Assembly (NCBI GenBank): GCA_046269235.1
Contig: JBJZOS010000002.1
Coordinates: 372,001-436,000, forward strand
From: Soonwooa sp032078105
Lineage (GTDB): Bacteria > Bacteroidota > Bacteroidia > Flavobacteriales > Weeksellaceae
DNA length: 64,000 nucleotides
Reading direction: 5' to 3'
The notes beneath the pieces were generated by a model. The model ran no database searches. It was not told where the DNA came from and saw only the letters and a list, made by a program, of their open reading frames with translations. Positions within the stretch are counted from its first letter, which is position 1. Every line of letters begins with the position of its first letter. Positions 25,237 to 33,805 of the stretch are shown here, in pieces. The position numbers and the translations under genes are program-made.

Positions 25237-25860
25237 ATGGGCAAAATCTTAGTTTTTGTTTTTATAATATTTGGTTTTTTCGGAGCGAAAAGTCAAGTTA
25301 ATGCTGATTTTCGAGAAGTGAAAGAGAAATTCCAGCGTCATCGTACAATGTTGGAAACCGAATTTAATAAAAAGCAAAATCAGTTGACTAAATCTGGAAT
25401 GAAGGAGTTGGTTAATCAACACAAAGAATATTTTTTGAAAAAACTTGATAGTGTGGAGAATGCAGCATTGGTGGCAACTTTAGTTAAAGTGAAAAACCTG
25501 GAAGATCTTTCTCGCACTTTTCCAAGAAATTCTGATGCTTCCAAAATTGACGATTCTAAAGATGAAACTTTGGCAAAATATCCTGGCGGAATAGATGCTA
25601 TCCGAAATTTTATCTCCGCGCATCTTTATACAGATAGTGTTAATTTTGAAGAGCAAGAAAAGCTGTCGACCAAAGTTAAGTTCATTGTTGAAAGGGATGG
25701 TAGCGTAAGTCAAGTAAAAGCCTCTGGTAGTAGTGCGAGTCTCAACCGTCAAGGTGAGATTGTATTGTATTTATTACCCGAAAAGTTTTCTCCAGCAGCC
25801 ATCAACGGTGTGCCTGTGCGTTCTATTTATTCGATTCCTATTACAATTGCTAAAAATTAA
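25237..25860 (+). CDS. Exported protein with TonB C-terminal-like domain
   Basis: About 207 residues from ATG 25237. It starts with MGKILVFVFIIFGFFGAKSQ, a signal peptide. A mostly helical, charged segment (about 20-110) follows. The last 75 residues (VKFIVERDGSVSQVKASGSS ... IYSIPITIAKN) look like the TonB C-terminal fold found in many small Bacteroidota exported proteins. It has no proline-rich span and no inner-membrane anchor beyond the signal, so it is probably not a working energy transducer. An upstream ATG (25207) would put ten residues before the signal peptide, so I chose the later one. It sits 3 bp before tadA, in the same transcript. Function unknown. Confidence 0.75.
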   Translation: MGKILVFVFIIFGFFGAKSQVNADFREVKEKFQRHRTMLETEFNKKQNQLTKSGMKELVNQHKEYFLKKLDSVENAALVATLVKVKNLEDLSRTFPRNSDASKIDDSKDETLAKYPGGIDAIRNFISAHLYTDSVNFEEQEKLSTKVKFIVERDGSVSQVKASGSSASLNRQGEIVLYLLPEKFSPAAINGVPVRSIYSIPITIAKN

Positions 25861-25863
25861 TCC

Positions 25864-26295
25864 ATGTTTACTGACGAATATTTTATGAAGATGGCCTATC
25901 AACAGGCAGAAGCAGCTTTTGATCGTGATGAGGTGCCAATCGGTTGTATTATTGTATCTAATAACCGAGTGATTGCAAAATCGCACAATTTAACAGAGGC
26001 GCTTAACGATGTGACGGCACATGCTGAGATGCAAGCAATAACTTCTGCAGCCAATTATTTGGGCGGTAAATATTTACAAAACTGTACGATGTATGTGACT
26101 TTGGAGCCTTGCATCATGTGTGCTGGTGCTTTAACGTGGTCTCAAATTTCTAAAATTGTCATTGGCGCTCGAGACGAACATCGTGGTTACATTAATAAAG
26201 GATTATCATTACATCCAAAGACGGAAGTAGAAATTGGCGTTTTGGAGCAGCAATGTTCACAAATTGTAAAAGATTTTTTTAAGTCTAAACGATAA
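25864..26295 (+). CDS. tadA: tRNA-specific adenosine deaminase / nucleoside deaminase
   Basis: A 143-residue zinc deaminase of the CDA fold. The zinc site is complete: HAE at 53-55 (TAHAEMQAI), where Glu55 is the proton shuttle, and PCIMC at 82-86 with both Cys ligands. Length and the C-terminal region (LHPKTEVEIGVLEQQC) fit TadA, which converts A34 of tRNA-Arg(ACG) to inosine. Related guanine/cytidine deaminases share the motif, so the substrate is inferred from family resemblance. It ends at a bidirectional terminator shared with coaX. Confidence 0.9.
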   Translation: MFTDEYFMKMAYQQAEAAFDRDEVPIGCIIVSNNRVIAKSHNLTEALNDVTAHAEMQAITSAANYLGGKYLQNCTMYVTLEPCIMCAGALTWSQISKIVIGARDEHRGYINKGLSLHPKTEVEIGVLEQQCSQIVKDFFKSKR

Positions 26296-26337
26296 ATAAA
26301 AAACCACTCCTTTTTGGGAAGTGGTTTTTATTTTTAT
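26293..26337. terminator. Bidirectional terminator between tadA and coaX
   Basis: AAAAACCACT-CC pairs with GG-AAGTGGTTTTT (one bulged base), flanked by A-rich and T-rich runs. The two genes converge on it, with the end of coaX at 26334 inside its T-rich side. Confidence 0.8.
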
Positions 26338-27092
26338 AAATCTTTTCCGAGAAAATAAAGCCCCTTTAATGTGTGAAGCCTATCTGCTAAATGAATTTTT
26401 TCGGTTAGTGGTTTGTAAACATGGCTAACGCCGCCTGTTGCAACTACAAAACAATCATCGTTAACTTCTGCATTTATGCGGTCAATAAAACCTTCTACCA
26501 TTCCTAAAAATCCGTAGACCATACCGCTTTGCATGCAGGTCACTGTGTCGAGTCCTAACACAGATTTTGGTTTTTTAAGTTCAATTTCTGGAAGTTGCGC
26601 CGTTTGGTTAATCAATGAATTAAGAGAGGTAATAATGCCTGGCGCAATGATAACACCTAGAGTGTCACCCGTTTCGGTAACGCAACTTGCTGTAAGTGCA
26701 GTTCCGAAATCTAGGACAATTTTTTTCTTAGCTGGATAAAGATGATGAGCAGCTACTAGATTTGCGTATATATCAGTCCCCATTTGTTTAGACTTCGCCT
26801 GTACACCAGATGGCGTGGCGCGATTCACTAACACAGGTTTTTTCCCATGGATTTTTTCCACCGCACTTGATATATCGCTTGTTAGTTGTGGTACAACCGA
26901 ACCGATGATAACCTTTTCAATGCTTTTTGGTTCTATTTTATAGGTTTGATATAGCATTAGAAATTGCGCATACATCTCGTCTCTTGTACGATAAGGTTTG
27001 GTGTTTATCACCCAAGAGATGTCGCAATTATCATCATCGAACAATCCAAATCGGATGTTGGTATTCCCGATATTAATAACAATAGAATTCAT
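26334..27092 (-). CDS. coaX: Type III pantothenate kinase
   Basis: CoaX phosphorylates pantothenate, the first committed step of CoA synthesis, and belongs to the ASKHA fold. The 252-residue protein has the N-terminal phosphate loop NIGNTNIRFGLF (about 7-18), the MGTDIYANLVAAHHL segment (the pantothenate-site Asp, about 104-118), LDFGTALTASCV (phosphate-2) and VVATGGVSHV near the C-terminus. It lies 34 bp after the M1 peptidase gene on the same strand, possibly co-transcribed. With coaBC at 10.5 kb, two CoA steps are in the window. Confidence 0.95.
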   Translation of the reverse strand: MNSIVINIGNTNIRFGLFDDDNCDISWVINTKPYRTRDEMYAQFLMLYQTYKIEPKSIEKVIIGSVVPQLTSDISSAVEKIHGKKPVLVNRATPSGVQAKSKQMGTDIYANLVAAHHLYPAKKKIVLDFGTALTASCVTETGDTLGVIIAPGIITSLNSLINQTAQLPEIELKKPKSVLGLDTVTCMQSGMVYGFLGMVEGFIDRINAEVNDDCFVVATGGVSHVYKPLTEKIHLADRLHTLKGLYFLGKDL

Positions 27093-27126
27093 TTATTTTG
27101 ATTATTCCTTTTGTTTTTATTTAATA

Positions 27127-28986
27127 CTATTTTACCTCTAGATAATTGTCATCAGGATTAACGTCTGCTAATCTTTGGCTAAAATCTATACCCATCGCAG
27201 AGATTTGCTCTTTTCCGTAAGGGATTGTAAAGCTGTATTCTTGTTGCGTCCAAGGCCAATAGGCCAAACTTTGGATGGGGCCATAGATGTCGGCTTTTTT
27301 CCAAGTATGTGTCATATTCAATGGGATGTTATAATTGATCACTTTTTTATCTTTAGTCAAGATGCTAAAATCAATTGGCATTGGCGTTGCACCTTTATTG
27401 ACAAGTGTAATCGTTGTTGAGTTGCCATCGTATTTTACATTTTTAATACCGTAATCAATTGTCTTGGTCGTATTGATCCAGTAGTTATAAAACCACTTTA
27501 GATCCATCCCTGAAACTTGTTGTGCGATATGCATAAAGTCACGCTCTGTTGGGTGTTTCATCGCCCAATCTTCGTAATAACGAAGCATTACTTTGTTTAG
27601 ATTATCTTCACCAATAATGTAACCTAATTGTACTAAAAATAACTCTCCTTTAACATAGGAAGCAAAAGAATAAGCCGTTCCGTTATCGTGATGGTCTGCG
27701 AACCAAACTGCAGGTTCTTCTTTTCCTGTTTTGGTGAAATCAGCATATCGCGCAAGACTTTCTACGAAAGGATTTGGTTGAGGCGATTTTGGCGGAAATA
27801 GCTGATTCATTACAAAGTTCTCGGCATAACTTGTAAAACCTTCGTCTAGCCAAGGTTTTTCACTTTCGTTGGTTGCTAACATTTGCTGGAACCAAGAGTG
27901 CGCGCCTTCATGAAACATTAGTCCACAAAGACCTTGCAAAGATTTTGATTCACCTAAAATCATGGTACACATTCCGTACTCCATGCCGCCGTCACCACCT
28001 TGTATGAAAGAGTAAGAAGGCCATTTATAACGGCCGAATTTGTTATTCATGATTTGGAAAAACTTTGTTACATAAGGTTTCGACTCTTCCCAATATTTAG
28101 TTTTCTCAGATTTCTGATACACGAAGTATACTTTTGGACCATCTAAAATTGTGAAGCTGTCAACAGAATAATCGCGATCAGCAGCCCACGCAAAATCTAA
28201 CATGTTTTTCGCCGTCCACTTCCAAGTTACTTTGTTGTTGGCATCAGGTTTTAAGGTTGGATTTTTAGTGTAACCAGCGACCTCGTTAGGATTTTCTAAA
28301 GTGCCACCAGCACCAATTATGTAGTTTTTATCGATTTTAATATTGATGTCAAAATCAGCAAAAGGTGCATGGAACTCTCTTCCGACATAGTCAAAAGTTG
28401 CCCAGCCGTCGTAGTCGTATTCAGCAATTTTTGGATACCATTGTGTCATCGTCATATCCACACCTTCGCGGTTGTTACGACCAGCGCGACGAATTTGCAT
28501 CGGGATATTGGCGTCCCATTCCATCGTGAAAGTTACTGTAGATTTAGACTTTATTTTTTCAGGAAGATAAACTTTCATTATCGTCTCCTGAATTTCGAAT
28601 TTCAAGTCTTTACCATTCAGTTTTATCCAATGGATATTTTGGCGACCTTCTTCATTTTGTGGGATGCTCGCTAATCGGCTGACAACGCTATTTGCCGTTT
28701 TTGCCGCCAATCTTCCGTCGGCATTTACACCTTGGCTTTGTACACGTTGATCCATCATCGATCCCGCCTTAAAGGCGTTCCAGTACAAATGAAAATACAC
28801 CACATCCAAGTCGTCTGGCGAGTTGTTGGTGTACTGTAACGTCTGCTTACCTAGGTAGGTAAAATTGATCGCATCGACGTCAATGTCCATTTTGTATTTC
28901 GCATATTGTTGATAATAAGCGTCTTTTTGAGCTGATAAAAACAATGAACAAAGTACCAATAACAAAGAAAATCTTAAGTTTTTCAT
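27127..28986 (-). CDS. M1 family metallopeptidase, secreted
   Basis: A 619-residue zinc aminopeptidase-like protein with a signal peptide (to about residue 20). The gluzincin site is intact: HEGAH at 359-363 and the third ligand Glu382 in WLDEGFTSY. The substrate-binding GAMEN motif is replaced by GGMEYGM (333-339), usual in the Bacteroidota periplasmic subgroup. The N-terminal beta domain (about 30-280) and C-terminal helical part fit M1. It should clip N-terminal residues from peptides outside the cytoplasm. Repeat copy C lies just upstream of its start; no clear promoter is visible there. Confidence 0.93.
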   Translation of the reverse strand: MKNLRFSLLLVLCSLFLSAQKDAYYQQYAKYKMDIDVDAINFTYLGKQTLQYTNNSPDDLDVVYFHLYWNAFKAGSMMDQRVQSQGVNADGRLAAKTANSVVSRLASIPQNEEGRQNIHWIKLNGKDLKFEIQETIMKVYLPEKIKSKSTVTFTMEWDANIPMQIRRAGRNNREGVDMTMTQWYPKIAEYDYDGWATFDYVGREFHAPFADFDINIKIDKNYIIGAGGTLENPNEVAGYTKNPTLKPDANNKVTWKWTAKNMLDFAWAADRDYSVDSFTILDGPKVYFVYQKSEKTKYWEESKPYVTKFFQIMNNKFGRYKWPSYSFIQGGDGGMEYGMCTMILGESKSLQGLCGLMFHEGAHSWFQQMLATNESEKPWLDEGFTSYAENFVMNQLFPPKSPQPNPFVESLARYADFTKTGKEEPAVWFADHHDNGTAYSFASYVKGELFLVQLGYIIGEDNLNKVMLRYYEDWAMKHPTERDFMHIAQQVSGMDLKWFYNYWINTTKTIDYGIKNVKYDGNSTTITLVNKGATPMPIDFSILTKDKKVINYNIPLNMTHTWKKADIYGPIQSLAYWPWTQQEYSFTIPYGKEQISAMGIDFSQRLADVNPDDNYLEVK

Positions 28987-28999
28987 AACAAATTTCTTA

Positions 29000-29165
29000 G
29001 GGCGTGCCCCTTTGTTTTTTCTCCTTGGCTAAAGCGCACATCCAAAAAAACATGCGGGTCGCTACGTTCGCTTCAATCTTTGGTTTGTCGCTCGGACGAC
29101 TCCGCTACGCTCCGTCGCCTCACTCCAACCCAAAGGATTTCCGCTGCCATCGCTCACGCAAACAC
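29000..29165 (+). repeat. GC-rich intergenic repeat, copy C (extended, diverged form)
   Basis: This copy begins GGGCGTGCCCC, has a CATGCGGGTCGCTACGTTCG block, then the shared core CGCTCGGACGACTCCGCTAC, GCTCCGTCGCCTCACT, CCAAAGGATTTCCGCTGCC and ATCGCTCACGCAAACAC. Relative to copies A and B it has an extra 5' arm and lacks the CGGCCGC end. It fills almost the whole gap between the M1 gene start and the M14 gene end. Open frames through it (29004-29204, 29080-29319) are not genes. Confidence 0.75.
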
Positions 29166-29196
29166 AACTTTTTATTTCAAATTTTCTCAAAAATAC

Positions 29197-30912
29197 TTAA
29201 TTAATCCTGAAAATAGGGTACAATCTGTGGGTTTTCTCGTAATAAGGCGAGTTTTTGTAAACCCAATCCAGTTGCGCTGCGCCATCTTGAGCAAATTTCA
29301 GATCTTTTGCTTTTTCTAATTCGAAAGCCATTTTTAAAGCTTTATCATTTTTAATTAATTGTTCGGCCGTATCTTCAAAGACATAAGCCGAGTAATATTC
29401 TTTTTGACCAAGAATGGCATCGAAAAAATTCCAGTTAAAATAAGAATCCACCGCTTCGGGCTCCAAAGTTTCTAACAAGAACTTCATGCCGTCCTGGTTG
29501 AGATTGACAAGTACATCACCAGCACGGAAAGTCTTTTGCGTATTTTCTTTACCAACGACAGTTTCATAATGAAGATAATGACCTTCGTAAGGATTTGGCA
29601 AGGTTTTAAAATCTCGAATTCGATATTGCTCTACAGAGATTAAACTGTCTTTTTTAATAGTTTTCATCTCGATGTTATTTAGTTTTAAAAGATCAATAAC
29701 ATGATATTCAGATTGAGGAATCACATAATATTTAGGAATTTTCGCAAAACTTGTGGGTATGTAAGTGTCGTAATATACAATCGATTTTGAGAAGTTTTTG
29801 CTTCTGTCATAATATAGCCTTGGCTTCCCCGAGATTGCGCTTGGCTTATATCCAGCTTCAAAACCTTTAAAGTCCAATTGACTGTATTTGGTAGAATCCA
29901 ACTTCCAACGAAGCGGATAATCTTGACCTATTTTGTACTCGTTGCGAGCTTCTAGGCGCTTTTGTTTTATTTGTTGATAATGCTTTTCCATATAAAGAAT
30001 GCTTTCCAACATATAATCATAAGTCACCGCAACGCGATCTTTGTATGGTTTTAGCATATGCGTTTCCACAACCGTCCCAATTGAGTTAAATAAGGTTGTG
30101 TAGCCAGTCGCGTAACGCGGCGAATCTACAAAAGCCGGAAATCCTTTATCTGGAACATCACCATGAATATTGACATAAGGCACCGAAAGAATGTTGCGTT
30201 GTCTAAAACTTTTTAAAATTTCGGGTTGCATATTTTGATGAAAATAATTGCCAAGCGCTTGTCCTAGACGTTCTTTATTCGTTGAAATGTAAGTGAAAGT
30301 GTATTGATAATCTGCACCATTGCTAACGTGGTTATCAATAAAAACATCAGGCTGAAAGTATTGATAAATCTTCTGAAAACTCCAAGAATTCTTAGAATCC
30401 GTTTTTATAAAATCTCTGTTAAGGTCGTAGTTGCGGGCGTTGCCTCGGAAACCATATTGCTCTGGACCATTTTGATTGGCTCGCGAAAACTGTCCGCGAT
30501 TTATCATGCCGCTAACATTATAAGCCGCAATTGCTGCAATTAAAACATTTTGAGGTGCTTTAATTTTTTTTGTTGCGAAATCACGCATCAGCGCCATGGT
30601 AGCATCGATGCCATCTGGTTCTCCAGGATGAATCCCGTTGTTGATAAGCAACACAGACTTGGCCTTTATAAGACTTTCAACATCTTGTTTGTAAGGATTA
30701 AATATCACAACTTCGATAGGTTCGCCGTTGTCATCTTCACCCATTTTTAGAAATTTGATCGTTTTAAAATCCTTTGCTAATTGTTGATAGTAAGAACGCA
30801 TCGTTGCGTAAGTGGTTGTCTGGTTGCCATTGCCTTGTTCAAAAGGTGTTTTGTAGGATTGTCCCCACAAAATTGTAGATAAAAAAAAGCTTGCGATAAA
30901 AAATGCTTTCAT
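29197..30912 (-). CDS. M14 family zinc carboxypeptidase, secreted
   Basis: A 571-residue protein with a signal peptide (MKAFFIASFFLSTILWG). The M14 zinc site is visible: His95 and Glu98 in NNGIHPGEPDG, and His195 in DVFIDNHVSNG. Between them NYDLNRDF (161-168) gives the substrate-carboxylate-binding Asn-Arg pair, and VETHML (282-287) supplies the catalytic Glu283. A domain of about 280 residues after the peptidase core has no motif I recognise. Probable role: removal of C-terminal residues, or amidase activity on peptides, in the periplasm or outside. It has its own -7 box. Confidence 0.9.
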   Translation of the reverse strand: MKAFFIASFFLSTILWGQSYKTPFEQGNGNQTTTYATMRSYYQQLAKDFKTIKFLKMGEDDNGEPIEVVIFNPYKQDVESLIKAKSVLLINNGIHPGEPDGIDATMALMRDFATKKIKAPQNVLIAAIAAYNVSGMINRGQFSRANQNGPEQYGFRGNARNYDLNRDFIKTDSKNSWSFQKIYQYFQPDVFIDNHVSNGADYQYTFTYISTNKERLGQALGNYFHQNMQPEILKSFRQRNILSVPYVNIHGDVPDKGFPAFVDSPRYATGYTTLFNSIGTVVETHMLKPYKDRVAVTYDYMLESILYMEKHYQQIKQKRLEARNEYKIGQDYPLRWKLDSTKYSQLDFKGFEAGYKPSAISGKPRLYYDRSKNFSKSIVYYDTYIPTSFAKIPKYYVIPQSEYHVIDLLKLNNIEMKTIKKDSLISVEQYRIRDFKTLPNPYEGHYLHYETVVGKENTQKTFRAGDVLVNLNQDGMKFLLETLEPEAVDSYFNWNFFDAILGQKEYYSAYVFEDTAEQLIKNDKALKMAFELEKAKDLKFAQDGAAQLDWVYKNSPYYEKTHRLYPIFRIN

Positions 30913-30934
30913 AGAAGAAATCTGATTTCGAACT

Positions 30935-30942
30935 CAAATTTA
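30935..30942 (-). promoter_or_regulatory. -7 box (TAAATTTG) for the M14 peptidase gene
   Basis: On the minus strand TAAATTTG matches TAnnTTTG, 22 bp before the ATG. Confidence 0.5.
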
Positions 30943-31021
30943 AGAAGTAATTTCTTTTATGACCACTGTTATTATCTTATTTAAACCTAAATTTTTGAGT
31001 GTTCTAAAATAAGCTGACCTA

Positions 31022-31972
31022 TTAGTTGGACGCTTTTTTCGTATCGTTGCTGCCAATTTCCAGAAATTTCAATGAAGCTAATATTGGAGTTAGCGAGGTG
31101 TTTCTATGATGAATATCGAGGGCATTTCGTTCAGATGTGTTAAGTCGAGTTCCATCTTGGACATAGGGCGCGTCTGCTGAAAAATAAATGTAAAGCTGTG
31201 CTTTTTGTCCGGCTTTTATATGATCAGGAATATTTAATTCTTTATTAAAAATGAATTTTGAGTATGATTCTGTGATATGAAAATCTGTATCAATAATAGT
31301 TAAGTAATTGTTTAGGTAAGATGATTTAACTCTCTCATAATGTTGTTGATATATTTTAATAACATCACTAAATTTAAAATTTTTAGAATCCTCAACGATA
31401 TCTCGTCCTGCTTCCAAAACGAAATTACAATTATAATGTTTTGCTAGTTTTTCGGTACCCGTGGTTTTGCCCGTACTTTCAGTTCCTAGTAAGACGATTT
31501 TTATAGAAAAATATTGTTGAACAGCTTTCGGTAAAAAATCCCAATTTTTGTAAATGTTAGCTCGAATTTCGGAAGCGGAAATACAATATTTAGATCGTTT
31601 AATATCAAATACTTGGTGTTGGATATTCATTATTTCGGCTATCATTTTTCCATATGGCTCAGAAGCGATAAGTCTTTCAAAATCTGTGAAATATGTTATA
31701 AAAACCTCACTCCATTGTTTAGAAACTTCCCAAGAAGCTTGAGATGTATTGGCGTAATCATCTTCTTCATAGTTGAAAACAATAACTTTTATTCGGTTAT
31801 TGTTAGTAAAACTTTCTTCGATCCAACTTTTTCTAAGTTCGCCAGAAAGTCGTTCTTTTTCTTTCGCACAAACCATAACTTCTACATAATCATTGTTTTG
31901 TAAAGCAAAATCTATCAAAGCTTTGTGTCCCAAATGGAATGGATAAAACTTCCCAAATACGAAGGTTTTCAT
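31022..31972 (-). CDS. nadR: NadR-like NMN adenylyltransferase / nicotinamide riboside kinase
   Basis: A 316-residue bifunctional NAD-salvage protein. The first half is a nucleotidyltransferase: GKFYPFHLGH (7-16), the HxGH motif, and ISASEIR (131-137). The second half is a P-loop kinase with GTESTGKTT (163-171), then EAGRDI and a DTDFHIT segment. Together they would phosphorylate nicotinamide riboside and adenylate NMN to NAD. The start lies 2 bp after the stop codon of a ruined TonB-dependent receptor (31975-32680), its likely former operon partner. No pnuC transporter gene is adjacent, so uptake of the substrate is in doubt. Confidence 0.9.
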   Translation of the reverse strand: MKTFVFGKFYPFHLGHKALIDFALQNNDYVEVMVCAKEKERLSGELRKSWIEESFTNNNRIKVIVFNYEEDDYANTSQASWEVSKQWSEVFITYFTDFERLIASEPYGKMIAEIMNIQHQVFDIKRSKYCISASEIRANIYKNWDFLPKAVQQYFSIKIVLLGTESTGKTTGTEKLAKHYNCNFVLEAGRDIVEDSKNFKFSDVIKIYQQHYERVKSSYLNNYLTIIDTDFHITESYSKFIFNKELNIPDHIKAGQKAQLYIYFSADAPYVQDGTRLNTSERNALDIHHRNTSLTPILASLKFLEIGSNDTKKASN

Positions 31973-31974
31973 AA

Positions 31975-32680
31975 TTATAATACTTTATATTTAATACTTA
32001 GCATGAAGTTTCTTGGCATTTGCACAAAGTATTTAGCCGTGCCATCTCGCTCAACGTAAGCATGATTAAAATATATATTATTGAATATGTTATTGACAAG
32101 AACACCAACTTCCCATTTCGTAAAATTGTAGAATGCAGCTGCGTTTACAAGTTGATAAGACGGGATTTTTTTGTCATTAGAAAAATTGATGAAAGAGCTT
32201 GCTTGCTAACGATAGCTCGCTTTTAGGTGCAAAGCGTTTTTTGTATACTTAATTTAGTGATTAACAATTAATTTGGGTGTTAGTATTGGAGTAAAGCTTT
32301 CAGTGCCTTGTTTGATTTTTGATGCCATCCAAGAACTGTTATTTGATAACATCCAATTGTCATTAAGTTTATAATCGGCGGAAAGCTCTAGCCCCATTCT
32401 ATAACTGTTGTCGACTTTGTTGTTTAGAGCTATTCCGTTGGGTCCAAATTGTCCATTTAGAATAATTTCATCTTTAAAATTCATATAGAAAAGATTCGCA
32501 GTTTAGTTTATTATTAAAATAACGGTAGCCGTACTCGTAATCTGTAACATACTCTGGCGACGTAGTACCCAAAATTAATACATTGTTTTCGTCTAATGAT
32601 AAATTATCATTTCCTGCAAAAATGATTAAACGCCATGCTTAACTTCTTAATCCGAGTTCTATTGTTAATTTGTTTTGAAA
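31975..32680 (-). pseudogene. Decayed TonB-dependent receptor (only C-terminal barrel remains)
   Basis: On the minus strand, translation in successive frames gives barrel fragments: PEYVTDYEYGYRYFNNKLN (about 32495-32590), then after a frameshift NLFYMNFKDEIILNGQFGPN and SYRMGLELSADYKLNDNWML, then TPKLIVNH. An in-frame TAA (32254-32256) and TAG (32206-32208) interrupt the continuation KYTKNALHLKASYR. The last piece, IPSYQLVNAAAFYNF ... GVLVNNIFNN ... MPRNFMLSIKYKVL, is a typical receptor C-terminus ending at 31975. A further in-frame stop lies near 32660. The N-terminal two-thirds (signal, plug) are absent. It ends 2 bp from nadR, so it was probably a nicotinamide riboside/NMN-type receptor; that substrate is inferred. 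Confidence 0.88.
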
Positions 32681-32798
32681 AAGTATACTATTATTTTTTT
32701 CATGCTGATGAGTTTTTTTTCAAAAGCTTCTTCAAAAAGTATAATTTTTATAAGATGCATTCTTAAATTTGTATCTTAAGACACAAAAATTAAGAATT

Positions 32799-33122
32799 AT
32801 GAGAAGTTTGACATTAATAGGTTTGGTATTATTGGGGCTCGCAATTTTATTATTTTACGCAACCACCAATTTTTCTATGGAAGAAATGAAGCTTTCACAC
32901 TTTATGGGCATTATGGCTGGCATTGGGATAGGATTGATTATCGGGGGGATTGTTGGCTATGTGAGTAAAGGCAGTGCGATGAAAGATGAAGAACGCCGCA
33001 AAGCCTTCAAACAATTACAAAAAGAAAAACTTGAATTTGAAAAACAACAACAAATTTTAGCAAAACAGCAAGAGACTCAACAACAGGCTTCTACAGAAAA
33101 CAAAGAGCAGAATTATTTGTAA
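32799..33122 (+). CDS. Small two-helix membrane protein with charged coiled tail
   Basis: About 107 residues from ATG 32799; a TTG ten codons upstream is in frame but unlikely. Two hydrophobic segments (about 3-20 and 33-54, the latter glycine-rich: MAGIGIGLIIGGIVGYV) are followed by a Lys/Glu/Gln-rich helix (about 62-100) that looks coiled and cytoplasmic. I recognise no family. The stop codon lies inside the stem-loop at 33102-33137. No -7 box match was found immediately upstream, though the AT-rich region 32690-32798 could hold one. Function unknown. Confidence 0.75.
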   Translation: MRSLTLIGLVLLGLAILLFYATTNFSMEEMKLSHFMGIMAGIGIGLIIGGIVGYVSKGSAMKDEERRKAFKQLQKEKLEFEKQQQILAKQQETQQQASTENKEQNYL

Positions 33123-33137
33123 TTCTGCTCTTTTTAT
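33102..33137 (+). terminator. Terminator overlapping the 3' end of the small membrane gene
   Basis: A perfect 14-bp stem AAAGAGCAGAATTA / TAATTCTGCTCTTT with a 4-nt loop, followed by T residues. The left arm and loop encode the last residues of the 32799 protein, and the stop codon TAA opens the right arm. Confidence 0.88.
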
Positions 33138-33153
33138 TTAATGAAATTTTTTA

Positions 33154-33792
33154 CTAAAAATTGTAACCTAAACCTAGGATAAAGAAGCTAGGTCTGTTAT
33201 CGTAATTGATTTCTGCCTCGCTACCAGCAACAGTGTTGATGAATTTCCTTTCATCTTTAGAGAAGGCTCCTTCGTATCTTGCATTGATAACAAATTTCTT
33301 AAGTGTTACATTTGCACCAAACTGGTAGCCAACACCAAAGTCTTTAGTTTCAGATTCTGTAAAGTTTTCAAACTTATTATCTTTCGAAGTATTAACTGAA
33401 AAAACAGGTCCTACAAAAGCACTCAAAGTTTCTCCCATTAGATTGTAACCTAACAAAACAGGAATGTCAATTCTGTCGTTTTTTGCTTCAAGCTCTATAT
33501 TTTTACCAGCAACCGGATCGTTAACTTCAACAGAGTTTTTAATACTTGTGTAGTAGATTTCGGGCATTACATAAAGAGACGTTACAGGAAGATTAATTTT
33601 AGCAGACAAACCAAAATTAAACCCAGTGTTGCTCTTGCCGTTACTTTCCCAAGCATTAGAAGCTGTGTTTTTAATATCCTTCCATTTGGCTGAAGACGTA
33701 TTGAACAAAAGGTTAGCTCTCGCTCCTAATGTAACTTGTGAAAATGCTGCAACACTTGCAAACATTGCCATCGCTGCGATTAATTTTTTCAT
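33154..33792 (-). CDS. Outer-membrane beta-barrel protein (porin/PorT-like family)
   Basis: A 212-residue exported protein. A signal peptide (MKKLIAAMAMFASVAAFSQ) is followed by repeated amphipathic beta strands (VTLGARANLLFN, SLYVMPEIYY, IPVLLGYNLM, FGVGYQFGANV, FVINARYEGAF) and a terminal strand FFILGLGYNF ending in Phe, the BAM recognition pattern. This fits the outer-membrane beta-barrel families common in Bacteroidota. It has an eight-strand look, but the count is approximate. It lies just after the MlaF-like gene on the same strand, with a 13-bp gap. No ligand can be inferred. Confidence 0.87.
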   Translation of the reverse strand: MKKLIAAMAMFASVAAFSQVTLGARANLLFNTSSAKWKDIKNTASNAWESNGKSNTGFNFGLSAKINLPVTSLYVMPEIYYTSIKNSVEVNDPVAGKNIELEAKNDRIDIPVLLGYNLMGETLSAFVGPVFSVNTSKDNKFENFTESETKDFGVGYQFGANVTLKKFVINARYEGAFSKDERKFINTVAGSEAEINYDNRPSFFILGLGYNF

Positions 33793-33805
33793 GAGTATAT
33801 AAATT

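Noticed and set aside
25237..25860. A true TonB energy transducer
   Set aside because: It has a cleavable signal but no membrane anchor with proline-rich span; only the C-terminal fold resembles TonB.
29004..29319. Open frames through repeat copy C
   Set aside because: They arise from the repeat and run into the M14 peptidase gene on the other strand; composition is not protein-like.
32254..32484. A 76-residue minus-strand ORF as a stand-alone gene
   Set aside because: It is an internal receptor barrel fragment, flanked by further fragments in other frames or beyond in-frame stops, so it belongs to the pseudogene.
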